DNA of 64,000 nucleotides, from contig NC_016633.1 in the NCBI RefSeq assembly GCF_000236685.1, forward strand, positions 1,302,001 to 1,366,000, given 5' to 3'. Below, piece by piece: positions 44,742-53,189 of the stretch (the stretch's first letter is position 1; every line of letters begins with the position of its first letter). Under the pieces are notes generated by a model, which worked only from the letters and a program-made list of their open reading frames with translations, was not told where the DNA came from and did no database searches. Origin of the DNA: Sphaerochaeta pleomorpha str. Grapes. GTDB taxonomy: Bacteria; Spirochaetota; Spirochaetia; Sphaerochaetales; Sphaerochaetaceae. A program made the translations under genes and the position numbers.

Positions 44742-45362
44742 ATGAGAGAACTTACGGAACGCCAGAAAGAAGTAGCCTCCTTTATCAGTAAATTCATCCA
44801 AAAAAAGAATTATGCACCTTCGGTAAGGGATATTGCAGAACACTTCAATTTTTCCGTAAAAGCCGCCCATGACCATCTCAAAGCCCTTGAGGCAAAAAAC
44901 GTAATCAAGACTACCGATGGCATATCGCGGTCAATCGAAATCATTGGGGAAGACTATTCACCGCGGGCAGAGATGATCGATATCCCGGTAATCGGTACGA
45001 TAGCCGCAGGGCTTCCCTTGATGAGCGAACAAAATACCGAATATTTGCTCAATTTACCCATCAGCATGCTCCCAAACACCCATTCCACCTATTTTGCCTT
45101 GAAGGTCAGGGGGGAAAGCATGATTGAAATCGGAATTTTCGATGGGGACATCGCCATTCTGAAAAAATGTGAGACAGCAAACAGCGGTGATATTGTAGCT
45201 GCCTCGGTAGGCGAGGACGAACAAGGTATTACACTCAAGGGTTACTACCCCTCCAATGGGAATATCGAACTCAGACCGGCCAATTCGTCGATGGGTTCCA
45301 TCATTACCCGCTCTTGTCGTGTCTTTGGCAAACTCTCGCTTTTGATAAGAAATTACGCATGA
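44742..45362 (+). CDS. lexA: LexA repressor
   Basis: The 206-residue protein has an N-terminal winged helix (residues 1-65, LTERQKEVASFI...APSVRDIAEHF) and the S24-type peptidase domain. The self-cleavage site is A89-G90, the nucleophile S126 (GESMIEIG) and the general base K166 (ITLKGYY). It represses DNA-damage genes until RecA-stimulated cleavage. It follows ptsH by 3 nt and overlaps holA by 4 nt, an unusual place for lexA. Confidence 0.95.
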   Translation: MRELTERQKEVASFISKFIQKKNYAPSVRDIAEHFNFSVKAAHDHLKALEAKNVIKTTDGISRSIEIIGEDYSPRAEMIDIPVIGTIAAGLPLMSEQNTEYLLNLPISMLPNTHSTYFALKVRGESMIEIGIFDGDIAILKKCETANSGDIVAASVGEDEQGITLKGYYPSNGNIELRPANSSMGSIITRSCRVFGKLSLLIRNYA

Positions 45363-46408
45363 TCGGACCATCATACCTCCTGCTAGGGCCAGAAACAGGT
45401 GAGAAGGAACAACGGCTCAAGGAAATTCGCAACGAACTGAGAAAACAGATCGGCTCAGATCCTGAATTGCATCGTTTCTATCCGTTCGAGACGGAAAACG
45501 GGGAAATCTTTGCAGCGTTGGATAACAACTCGCTGTTCGCGGAGTACCGGCTTGTCTTGCTCAGCCAGGCAGAGTCTATGAGTGCCTCCCTGACAACCTC
45601 CATTGCCCAGTATCTGGCCCATCCGAGTACCTCGGCAACCCTGGTGATACTATCGAGTGATACTTCGGTCTCTGCAAAAATCATGAAAGCAGTGCCAAAG
45701 GAAAATACCAAAGTATTCTACGAGTTGTTCGACAACCAGAAAACAGACTGGGTGCGGAATTTTTTCCGTCGGTTCGGCCTTACCATCACCTCTGATGCTA
45801 TCGACTTATTATTGGACCTGATAGAAAACAACACACAGGAATTGAGAACCGTTTGTACACAGCTTGCCATGTTCTGGCAGACCGGGGAGAAAAAGGTTGC
45901 CATCGGAGAGGATGATGTTGAAGCCTACATCCACCATAGCAGGCAGGAAGATGCCTTCACCCTTTTCCCTGAAATAGCTGCCGGTTCTTTCAAACAAAGC
46001 ATTGATACCTTGCATAGCATTCTTGGCAGCGGGGACAGCGGGGCCCCAATCCTTTTGGTTTCCGGCCTTCTCTGGCAATTCAGGCGTCTGCTTTCCATTC
46101 AAGAGTCAATTGCTTCCGGGAAAAGCGAATACGAGGCTTTCAGCAGTGCAAGTGTACTGGGAAAAGCATCTTCGTTGCGAAATCCCAAGGACAAATCGAC
46201 CTACCATACGGCACTAGCAACCTATAGCCTGGAACAATGCAGAGACATTATCACTGTTTTATCTGATGCGGATATTTCGAGCAAGGAAGCAGGAAATGAT
46301 CTGGTTGAATTGGTACTGGAGCAGATGCTCTACCAAATCATCATAAAGAAAGGTAAAAAAACCCAGGGAATACCCTTTGCTTCGTTTTTACAGCGTAAGG
46401 GTCTTTAA
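45359..46408 (+). CDS. holA: DNA polymerase III delta subunit
   Basis: This is 349 residues from ATG 45359 (ATGA overlap with lexA). Features fit HolA, the clamp-loader wrench: PSYLLLGPETGEKEQRLKEIR near the start, NNSLFAEYRLVLLSQAE, the AAA-like core without P-loop, and C-terminal ILLVSGLLWQFRRLLSIQ with VLGKASSLRNPKD. Overall identity is low, as usual for delta. Its last 21 nt overlap the convergent uvrC gene. Confidence 0.87.
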   Translation: MIGPSYLLLGPETGEKEQRLKEIRNELRKQIGSDPELHRFYPFETENGEIFAALDNNSLFAEYRLVLLSQAESMSASLTTSIAQYLAHPSTSATLVILSSDTSVSAKIMKAVPKENTKVFYELFDNQKTDWVRNFFRRFGLTITSDAIDLLLDLIENNTQELRTVCTQLAMFWQTGEKKVAIGEDDVEAYIHHSRQEDAFTLFPEIAAGSFKQSIDTLHSILGSGDSGAPILLVSGLLWQFRRLLSIQESIASGKSEYEAFSSASVLGKASSLRNPKDKSTYHTALATYSLEQCRDIITVLSDADISSKEAGNDLVELVLEQMLYQIIIKKGKKTQGIPFASFLQRKGL

Positions 46409-48235
46409 TATTCTCTGGGCAACCACCAGTGGTATATGAGCTTCCTGTGCCAGCTCCTTATCGGTTTTCTTGAGCATTTCTTCCATACTCCCAAACGTTT
46501 TCATCAGTGCCTGGCTTCGCGTTTTCCCTATGCCCTCCACAGATTCCAGAAGTTTGAAGGATGCCTCATGGCTACGCATTGCCTGGTTTGCACTGGTTGC
46601 GAATCGATGGCATTCGTCACGCACGGCAATGAGAAGCCTCAAGGCTTCGCTATGTTCAGGGAGAAGAAGCGATTCCCTTCCGTCATCAAATACGATTTCC
46701 TCCACATCCTTGGCCAATCCGACAACAGGAATATCGAACAGGGAAAGATCATCAAGCACCTCACGTACGGCATTTACCTGCCCTTTGCCCCCATCGATAA
46801 CCAAAAGGTCGGGACGTTCAAGGTTCTCGTTGAGAATCTTCGTATAACGACGGGCAACAGCCTCCCTCATCGCTTCATAGTCGTCAATCTTGCCCCCAAG
46901 GGTACGCATGTTATACCTGCGGTAGTTTGGCTTATCAGGGTTGCCATCACGGAAGGATATCAAGGACGCAACGGTATATTTGCCCGATAACTGGGCAATA
47001 TCGAACCCTTCTATCAACGAGGGAGGACTTTCGAGATCGAGGAATTTGGCAAGCAGTTCCAAGGCCGGGGTATTGTCCCGGCTTTTCAAACGCTTCTCCA
47101 CATCGCGGGATGCATTCTCACTGGCCATTCGCAAAATCCTGAAGTGTTTCCCTTCGAGGGGAACCGAGACCTCAAGCCTCCCCTTCAACTGTTCAACGAA
47201 ATATCTCCTGATCAATTCGACATCAATTTCATGCGAGACATAGAGAAACTGGGGAAGTTTCAGGCCATCGGCATAATACTGCACAAGGAAATTGAGCAGG
47301 GTCTCGGTTTCGTCGCCAAGCGTCTCCGCCCGGTAAAGCGCCCTTCCGATCAAGCGGCCGTCGCGCATCTGCATGAGAGAAATGGTACAGAGAGGCCCAC
47401 GCATCTCGATGGCTGCGTAATCGCGACTTTCCTGGACAAAATCCTCAACCTGCTGTTCAGTGGAAATTACTTTTATTGCATTGAGCAGGTCCCGTTTGGT
47501 TGCTGCATCCTCGAATCGCAGGGCTTTGCTCGCCTCTTGCATATCCTTGGTCAAATCCTTTACCAATTGCTCGTTGTGCCCCTCAAGCATGTTTTTTACA
47601 GCCGTAATGGATTTACGATATTCCTCTTCGCTCACCATTGAGGCACAAGGCCCGGAACACAGTCCAATATGATAATAAAGACAGGGTTTTTCCCTTTTTT
47701 TCAAAGGAATGCTACATCTTCTGAGCGGAAAGAGCTTCTTGATCAGATCCAGACACATCTCCAGCTTCCCTGCATCGGGAAACGGCCCGTAGTAGGAGGA
47801 ACCGTCATTGATAATCCGCCTTGTTTTGAATACCTTTGGAAAGGGTTCAGCGGTTATGCGGATCATTGGGTAGCTTTTCCCGTCTTTGAGAGAGATATTG
47901 TAGTGCGGAGAATATTTCTTTATAAGGTTATTCTCGAGAATAAGGGCTTCGTATTCGTTTCCCGTTATTATATGTTCTATGCGTACGATCTTCTTGACCA
48001 ATGCAGCGGTCTTGGCATTTCGATTGGCCAAAAAGTAACTGGTAACGCGTTTGCGCAAGTCCTTGGCCTTACCAACATAAATAATCGCATCATCTTTATC
48101 ACGCATGAGATAGACACCACTTACATGGGGCAATTCTTTTGCCTGTGTCGCAGGCTCACTTGCCTCCATCACTGCAGTACCGATACTTTCGACTTCGGCT
48201 TCGCTGCTATAGGGTATGGAATCTTTCTTTTTCAT
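46388..48235 (-). CDS. uvrC: Excinuclease ABC subunit C
   Basis: This is 615 residues from ATG 48235. The GIY-YIG nuclease domain (HVSGVYLMRDKDDAIIYVGKAKDLRKRV, about 40-70), a cysteine segment (CSIPLKKREKPCLYYHIGLCSGPC), the UvrB-contact region, the RNase H-like endonuclease domain (LLVIDGGKGQVNAV) and C-terminal HhH motifs are all present. It makes the dual incision in nucleotide excision repair. There is no ribosome site; TATTCT lies 7 nt upstream, so a leaderless mRNA is predicted. An N-terminal extension of about 35 acidic residues is unusual. Confidence 0.96.
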   Translation of the reverse strand: MKKKDSIPYSSEAEVESIGTAVMEASEPATQAKELPHVSGVYLMRDKDDAIIYVGKAKDLRKRVTSYFLANRNAKTAALVKKIVRIEHIITGNEYEALILENNLIKKYSPHYNISLKDGKSYPMIRITAEPFPKVFKTRRIINDGSSYYGPFPDAGKLEMCLDLIKKLFPLRRCSIPLKKREKPCLYYHIGLCSGPCASMVSEEEYRKSITAVKNMLEGHNEQLVKDLTKDMQEASKALRFEDAATKRDLLNAIKVISTEQQVEDFVQESRDYAAIEMRGPLCTISLMQMRDGRLIGRALYRAETLGDETETLLNFLVQYYADGLKLPQFLYVSHEIDVELIRRYFVEQLKGRLEVSVPLEGKHFRILRMASENASRDVEKRLKSRDNTPALELLAKFLDLESPPSLIEGFDIAQLSGKYTVASLISFRDGNPDKPNYRRYNMRTLGGKIDDYEAMREAVARRYTKILNENLERPDLLVIDGGKGQVNAVREVLDDLSLFDIPVVGLAKDVEEIVFDDGRESLLLPEHSEALRLLIAVRDECHRFATSANQAMRSHEASFKLLESVEGIGKTRSQALMKTFGSMEEMLKKTDKELAQEAHIPLVVAQRILKTLTL

Positions 48236-48242
48236 ACTAAAG

Positions 48243-48271
48243 AGAATACCTATACTGCCTTGTTTTGGCAA
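48243..48271 (-). promoter_or_regulatory. Leaderless-type promoter of uvrC
   Basis: Minus strand: TTGCCA (48271-48266), 17 bp, TATTCT (48248-48243), 7 nt, ATG 48235. It interlocks with the divergent SPL-like promoter. Confidence 0.7.
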
Positions 48272-48288
48272 TCAAGAAACTATACACT
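48260..48288 (+). promoter_or_regulatory. Leaderless-type promoter of the SPL-like gene
   Basis: TTGTTT (48260-48265), 17 bp, TACACT (48283-48288), 6 nt, ATG 48295. Its -35 hexamer ends one base before the uvrC -35 hexamer. A GAGG within the 6 nt would be too close to serve as ribosome site. Confidence 0.65.
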
Positions 48289-48294
48289 GAGGCC

Positions 48295-49560
48295 ATGGAC
48301 CATCCTTTATTTCATAAGCTCCCGGAACCGGAACAGCAGTATATAGCAAATCTTGAAAAAACCTATCATTTCAGTTTCCAGGAACAACGACAATTGCTGG
48401 AAACCGCCTCTGATCTGATCCAGTGGCAGAAAGGGCCCTTGTCCTCCTGGATTGACGAAAACAAGGCAAACAAAGTACAGGGAAGCAGAAGAGCAAAACT
48501 CCTTGTATCCGACCTTTTGGCAAAAGTCCAAAAGGAAAGGCAAAAACCTACAGACTATAGTGATTTTTCACCGGAACAAAGGCTCCCTGACAAATACCAG
48601 AGCATTCTGGTAACCGCTGACAAACTCATGGGGCGTTGCCCCTGCCCTGTAGAGGGGGAAAAAACCAGATGTTGCAACCTAAAAACCCTCGATGCGGTAC
48701 AACAGTGTGCTTTTGGGTGTTCCTATTGCTCAATCCAATCATTTTATAACAGCCACCAGATTCAGGTGGTTGGGAATCTCAAGGAACGTCTGGAGTCAAT
48801 CGAATTGGATGAGGATACCTGGCATATAGGCACTGGGCAATCGAGTGATTCGCTACTCTGGGGGAACGATTACGGGACCCTTGATGCACTTTGCATCCTT
48901 GCGAAACGCTATCCTGGCACCATTATCGAATTGAAAACAAAAAGCCAGCGTACAGACTGGACCCAAATGCCGTCCCTACCAAAAAACATAGTTGCTACCT
49001 GGTCCTTGAATGCCCCCACCATCATTGAAAAAGAGGAACATCTCACCGCAAGTCTCGAAGGGCGGATCGAGGCAGCGAGAAAAGCAGCAGACAAAGGAAT
49101 CCCTATAGGATTCCATCTCCACCCAATGGTTTATTTTGAAGGCTGGCAACAAGAATACAAAAAAGTTATAGATTTGGTGACTGCCACCTTCGACGCCAGT
49201 GAACTGGTACTGTTTTCATTCGGTACCCTCACGTTTACCAAAGCAGTACTGAAAGAACTCAGGGAACAGCACAGGGAAAGCAGAATCCTTGACATGGATC
49301 TGACAGCGGCAGCAGGCAAATATTCCTATCCTCTTGCGACGAAACGGGAAATGTTTTCCTTCGCCTATGCCCAGTTCCCTAGGATTTGGAAAGAAGAAGG
49401 CCCCTTCTTCTATCTCTGCATGGAAGATCCCTCGCTCTGGGAACCTACCTTTGGCTATAGCTACGAAAATGACCGTTTATTCGAGGCCGCTATGAAAAGT
49501 GCATATACGGCCACCATTGAATGTTTCAGAAAAGTAAATGACCCTGTTTCCTATCTGTAA
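48295..49560 (+). CDS. SPL-family radical SAM protein
   Basis: The 421-residue protein belongs to the radical SAM group related to spore photoproduct lyase. The cluster motif is CAFGCSYC in the context QQCAFGCSYCSIQSFY; a second Cys set (RCPCP, RCCN) lies about 30 residues earlier. Strand motifs GTGQSSDSL, IELKTKSQRTDW and GFHLHPMVYFEGW agree with the family. Spirochaetes do not form spores, so the substrate may be another thymine lesion or something else. The divergent partner is uvrC, which suggests DNA repair. Confidence 0.82.
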   Translation: MDHPLFHKLPEPEQQYIANLEKTYHFSFQEQRQLLETASDLIQWQKGPLSSWIDENKANKVQGSRRAKLLVSDLLAKVQKERQKPTDYSDFSPEQRLPDKYQSILVTADKLMGRCPCPVEGEKTRCCNLKTLDAVQQCAFGCSYCSIQSFYNSHQIQVVGNLKERLESIELDEDTWHIGTGQSSDSLLWGNDYGTLDALCILAKRYPGTIIELKTKSQRTDWTQMPSLPKNIVATWSLNAPTIIEKEEHLTASLEGRIEAARKAADKGIPIGFHLHPMVYFEGWQQEYKKVIDLVTATFDASELVLFSFGTLTFTKAVLKELREQHRESRILDMDLTAAAGKYSYPLATKREMFSFAYAQFPRIWKEEGPFFYLCMEDPSLWEPTFGYSYENDRLFEAAMKSAYTATIECFRKVNDPVSYL

Positions 49561-49561
49561 A

Positions 49562-49589
49562 TTTGCGAAATATCATTTGCGGAATATCA
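49562..49589 (+). repeat. Tandem 14-bp duplication
   Basis: TTTGCGAAATATCA (49562-49575) is followed directly by TTTGCGGAATATCA (49576-49589), one mismatch. It sits just after the SPL-like stop and is followed by a T-rich run. Confidence 0.6.
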
Positions 49590-49664
49590 TTTCTTTTTTT
49601 CTTGCTCGCCTCCGTCATAGGAGCTACACTTATACAGATTTTATCATTGCAATAAGGATCTTTT

Positions 49665-50588
49665 ATGAATAAACGCAACGACGCAGTACGCGTATATGAT
49701 ATTCTCCCGTACAAGCAGATTTTTCCATTTATCATGAAAAAACGAAGTGAGGCCTTGGTTTTCCAAAGTATGATCATAGATTTGACAAAGACTGTCGAGT
49801 TTATCAAGACAAACAAAGCCCCTGACGGAAGATCATACCGGGTTTTTGAGGTATTCATTGCAGCAATTCTTAGGACAATAGCCCTCAGACCAGAATTGAA
49901 TCGCTTTCTGGCAAACAATAAATATTGGCAAAGAAATGAATTGTCCGTAAATTTTGTGGTCAAGGAAGATTATACAGACGATGCCCCTGAACACAGTATG
50001 CCGCTGTATTTCAAGGAAGAGATGACCCTTCCCGAAATTGCCGATATTATCAATAAGGCTATCCTCGAGCAAAGGAACCCTTCAAACGATTCTTCAACCG
50101 ATGCCTTGATACGATTCTTTCTCCGTTTTCCCCAGTGGTTCATTAAAGCCTTTGTTATCTTTGCAAGCAATCTGGACAAACACGGGAGAGCCCCCAGGGC
50201 ACTGAGGGAAGCCGATGGCCTGCATACCACTATTTTTATCAGCAATATGGGAAGCATCGGCCTGGGAGGCGGAAGCCCCCATCACCATCTGTATGAATGG
50301 GGTACCACGAGTCTGTTCGCTACCATGGGAATAATGCGGAGAACCCGAAAGAAAGTCGGGGACAAGACAATAATCACAGACTCGATGGAAGTGGGGTTTA
50401 CCGTTGACGAACGGATCACCGATGGATTCTATTTCACCAAGTCGATCAAGATAATGCAGGACCTGCTCAACAACCCTGCCTCCTTGATGGAACGGCCGGT
50501 GCTCCCACCAAAGCCGTTGACCAAGAAAGAATTCTCGAAAAAATTGAAAGAAAAGAAATTGCAGGATAAGATGGCTACTTCAGTTTAG
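49665..50588 (+). CDS. CAT/E2-like acyltransferase-fold protein without lipoyl domain
   Basis: The 307-residue protein resembles the catalytic domain of 2-oxoacid dehydrogenase E2 (chloramphenicol-acetyltransferase fold): FISNMGSIGLGGGSPHHHLYEWGTTSLFATMGIM and VGFTVDERITDGFYF. In true E2 enzymes the last motif is DHRxxDG with catalytic His; here Glu takes its place (DERITDG). There is no lipoyl or E1-binding domain. The C-terminus is Lys-rich. AAGGAT is 6 nt upstream of the ATG. The function is probably not acyl transfer to lipoamide; its last 14 nt overlap thyX. Confidence 0.72.
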   Translation: MNKRNDAVRVYDILPYKQIFPFIMKKRSEALVFQSMIIDLTKTVEFIKTNKAPDGRSYRVFEVFIAAILRTIALRPELNRFLANNKYWQRNELSVNFVVKEDYTDDAPEHSMPLYFKEEMTLPEIADIINKAILEQRNPSNDSSTDALIRFFLRFPQWFIKAFVIFASNLDKHGRAPRALREADGLHTTIFISNMGSIGLGGGSPHHHLYEWGTTSLFATMGIMRRTRKKVGDKTIITDSMEVGFTVDERITDGFYFTKSIKIMQDLLNNPASLMERPVLPPKPLTKKEFSKKLKEKKLQDKMATSV

Positions 50589-51396
50589 CCTCGAATAGTT
50601 CCCTGTTTCTGCCAGTAAGCGGGTTTTCCATTCCAGATAGCATTGATTTTAGCGCAGCCAATTCGCTTGCGCTGAAATTCGTGCCGCCCACTTTATATTC
50701 TTCAAAAGCCTCTGTGGCGATAGGACAGACAGTCTTGACCATTTCCAGGATTGTCTGTGCATACACGCGAATTTCATATTGTGCATGGGCATCGAGACGC
50801 AACTGCAAAAAATGAAAAAGGTTATGTAGGTCCATCTGCCAGTACCATTCGGTATACATGCTCAAAGGAAGGTCTATCCTTGACAATTCCCGGGCTATTC
50901 CAAGGTTGAGGAGTTTCTCGTAGTTCTCATAGCTTCTCTTCTGGTCTTCTTCGAGGATGGAGAGGACCTGGTTGGCCAAAGCATCGTCAACACATTCGTT
51001 TCTTCGTCCCTGTTTGTTATCGTCGCTCTGCAAATTGATGTGTTCCTTGTCAGGGCGGTAACACTCATCGGTCATGACGCTATAGCGACCGCTTATTTCG
51101 TTTACACGGCCTGTCCTGTGACGGATCCACTGCCTTGCCACGAATATGGGCATCTTGATATGGAAGGTGAAATTGACCTGTTCAAACGGTGAGGTATGGT
51201 CGTTGCGAAGCAGATAGGTTATCAAACCCTTGTCCTGCCGATAGGATTTCGTACCGCTGCCATAGGAAACCCGGGCACTTTGGACGATACGCTCATCACT
51301 ACCGAGATAATCCACAAGACGAACAAAACCATGGTCGAGGACAGCGAATTCCTTGTCTAATATTTCTTCTGCAGCACTTACAATGCAATGGGCCAT
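50575..51396 (-). CDS. thyX: Flavin-dependent thymidylate synthase
   Basis: The 273-residue protein has the ThyX signature RHRTGRVNEISGRYS (from residue 92) and FAD/dUMP-binding segments LRNDHTSPFEQV and RIDLPLSMYTEWYW. It makes dTMP from dUMP with methylene-tetrahydrofolate and FADH2, without producing dihydrofolate. AGGAG lies 6 nt before ATG 51396. A pteridine-reductase-like SDR elsewhere in the window may support folate supply. Confidence 0.96.
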   Translation of the reverse strand: MAHCIVSAAEEILDKEFAVLDHGFVRLVDYLGSDERIVQSARVSYGSGTKSYRQDKGLITYLLRNDHTSPFEQVNFTFHIKMPIFVARQWIRHRTGRVNEISGRYSVMTDECYRPDKEHINLQSDDNKQGRRNECVDDALANQVLSILEEDQKRSYENYEKLLNLGIARELSRIDLPLSMYTEWYWQMDLHNLFHFLQLRLDAHAQYEIRVYAQTILEMVKTVCPIATEAFEEYKVGGTNFSASELAALKSMLSGMENPLTGRNRELFEAKLK

Positions 51397-51435
51397 ACGT
51401 ATCTCCTAATTCTTAATCAAGGGCATTATGCTAAA

Positions 51436-51457
51436 AAAAAGCCAGAGAAACAAGGCT
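51436..51457 (-). terminator. Possible terminator after rsmE
   Basis: Minus strand: AGCC, 10-nt loop, GGCT, then a run of eight T. The stem is only 4 bp, so it may be weak; it starts right after the rsmE stop codon. Confidence 0.4.
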
Positions 51458-52180
51458 TCAAAGCAATCCCATCCTGCCTAGCAATACGCCAAGCCCGGCA
51501 GAACAGGCTGTCTCCGTACGCAAGATCCTGGCACCTAAGGTTGCCGGGACAAAACCCGAGGACATCATCACATCCCGTTCCCTGTCACTGAATCCCCTCT
51601 CGGGTCCTATGGCCAGTACCACAGGCACGTCAGAACCTATCTCCATGCTTGAAAGAGGTTTGCTTTCCAGCACATTATCAAGGAGAATCCTTTTTGTATT
51701 GGCAAGGAGCAGATGCATCGCATGGTCGACCGAACGGGCAAAAAGTACTTCACTGACGCCGGTTTCCCCACTTTGCATCGCACCGTCGAGCAGGATGGAT
51801 TTATACTCTCCCGACTTGTAGAGATTTGCATTCGCATAGGATTTCTCGGTGGTGTCGCACCCGGTGAGCAAAATTCTTTCAACCCCAAGGCTCACAGCCT
51901 CCCTGAGGATCCTTTTCATACAGATGGGCCGTACCTGCGCCAGCAGCAACGTAACAGGATAGAGGTGGGAAGAATTGTCATGTTGTGCGACAAACCTGAA
52001 ATGGACGCCAGTCTCATCGATCGAGGTAATCGTGGCTAGGCCTTTCTGCTTGTTTGTAACACCGGCAAGAAACTGGTCACCTTCTTTCAAATGAAGTATT
52101 TTCTGGATATGTTCACCCCGATAATCAGAAAAAGGGAGGAAATTTTCAGCTGAAAGTTCGTCAAAGAGGATGATATTCAT
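51458..52180 (-). CDS. rsmE: 16S rRNA m3U1498 methyltransferase
   Basis: This is 240 residues from ATG 52180. An N-terminal PUA-like domain (FSDYRGEHIQKILHLKEGDQF) is followed by the SPOUT knot with VLAIGPERGFSDRE and LGARILRTETACSAGLGVLL, the RsmE hallmarks. It methylates U1498 of 16S rRNA. TATACT lies 7 nt before the ATG with no ribosome site, so a leaderless mRNA is likely. Confidence 0.94.
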   Translation of the reverse strand: MNIILFDELSAENFLPFSDYRGEHIQKILHLKEGDQFLAGVTNKQKGLATITSIDETGVHFRFVAQHDNSSHLYPVTLLLAQVRPICMKRILREAVSLGVERILLTGCDTTEKSYANANLYKSGEYKSILLDGAMQSGETGVSEVLFARSVDHAMHLLLANTKRILLDNVLESKPLSSMEIGSDVPVVLAIGPERGFSDRERDVMMSSGFVPATLGARILRTETACSAGLGVLLGRMGLL

Positions 52181-52187
52181 GGGCGAA

Positions 52188-52193
52188 AGTATA
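52188..52193 (-). promoter_or_regulatory. -10 element of rsmE
   Basis: TATACT on the minus strand, 7 nt before ATG 52180. No good -35 hexamer at 16-18 bp; the call rests on the exact -10 and its spacing. Confidence 0.45.
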
Positions 52194-52214
52194 GCATAGC
52201 CGAAAACATGGGGA

Positions 52215-52220
52215 TAGAGT
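52215..52220 (+). promoter_or_regulatory. Possible -10 element of lplA
   Basis: TAGAGT, 6 nt before ATG 52227, which lacks a ribosome site. The -35 is poor. Spacing fits the leaderless pattern. Confidence 0.35.
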
Positions 52221-52226
52221 GTTTCC

Positions 52227-53189
52227 ATGGACAATGCAATCTATATCGCAACAACACATAACTGCGCTGCCAATCTGGCAGGCGAGGCCTACCTGCTTGG
52301 TCAAGAATATGACCATATCCTCTATCTGTGGGTAAATGACCCGTGTATCGTCATCGGACGATTCCAGAATCCGTTTTCCGAATGCAATCTCGAGGCAATG
52401 GAAAAAGACCATGTACAGCTGGTACGCCGGCAAAGTGGAGGCGGGGCTGTCTACCATGACCAAGGGAATCTCTGTTTTACGTTCGTGGGGAAAAAAGACG
52501 TTTCCTCGAAAGAAGAGAACTTCAAGATAGTCCTTGATGCCCTTCGTTCTCTCGGTATTGAAGGCGAACTCTCAGGACGGAATGATATAGTCATGCAAGG
52601 CAAGAAGATATCGGGAAATGCTTTCCAGACCACCAAGGATAAGTTCTGCCACCATGGCACGCTACTGGTCAACAGCGATTTGTCGGTGATGGGAAACTAC
52701 CTCACCCCGAGTAGTTCCAAACTTGCTTCCAAAGCAGTGAAATCAGTTGCCTCAAGGGTGGGAAACCTGCAACAGGCAAAAGGTGACATTGAGATGAAAA
52801 TGGTTGAGGACGCCCTTATCGTTGCATTCTGCAAAGCGTATGGACCTACCGAGATAGAGGAAATAGATTTTTTAAATTTTCCTGAATCCCAACGGGATTT
52901 CCATCTCTTCGGGGACAAGGAAACCATTCTCAGCAAAACCCCGCAGTTTTCCCATGCAATCTCGCACAGATATTCCTGGGGTGAAGCAACCGTGCATCTG
53001 GATATTATCAAGGGAGTGATCGAGACAGCACGCGTGTATACCGATTGTCTCGACACCAACCTTGTCCCCCAGATAGAGAAATGCCTGAACAGCGTACCTT
53101 ACAGGAAGGAAGCTCTCCAGGCAGTTGTGGACATTGAACAGGATGAAAGAGTGCTGGAATTGGTATCTTTCCTTATCAGTCAGCTCTAA
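52227..53189 (+). CDS. lplA: Lipoate-protein ligase A
   Basis: The 320-residue protein has the lipoyl-AMP site RRQSGGGAVYHD (67-78), KKISGNAFQ with catalytic Lys and the HHGTLLVNSDL segment. A C-terminal accessory domain follows. It attaches lipoate to carrier proteins (E2 subunits or GcvH). None of these targets is in the window. The stop overlaps the convergent malQ gene by 4 nt. Confidence 0.95.
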   Translation: MDNAIYIATTHNCAANLAGEAYLLGQEYDHILYLWVNDPCIVIGRFQNPFSECNLEAMEKDHVQLVRRQSGGGAVYHDQGNLCFTFVGKKDVSSKEENFKIVLDALRSLGIEGELSGRNDIVMQGKKISGNAFQTTKDKFCHHGTLLVNSDLSVMGNYLTPSSSKLASKAVKSVASRVGNLQQAKGDIEMKMVEDALIVAFCKAYGPTEIEEIDFLNFPESQRDFHLFGDKETILSKTPQFSHAISHRYSWGEATVHLDIIKGVIETARVYTDCLDTNLVPQIEKCLNSVPYRKEALQAVVDIEQDERVLELVSFLISQL

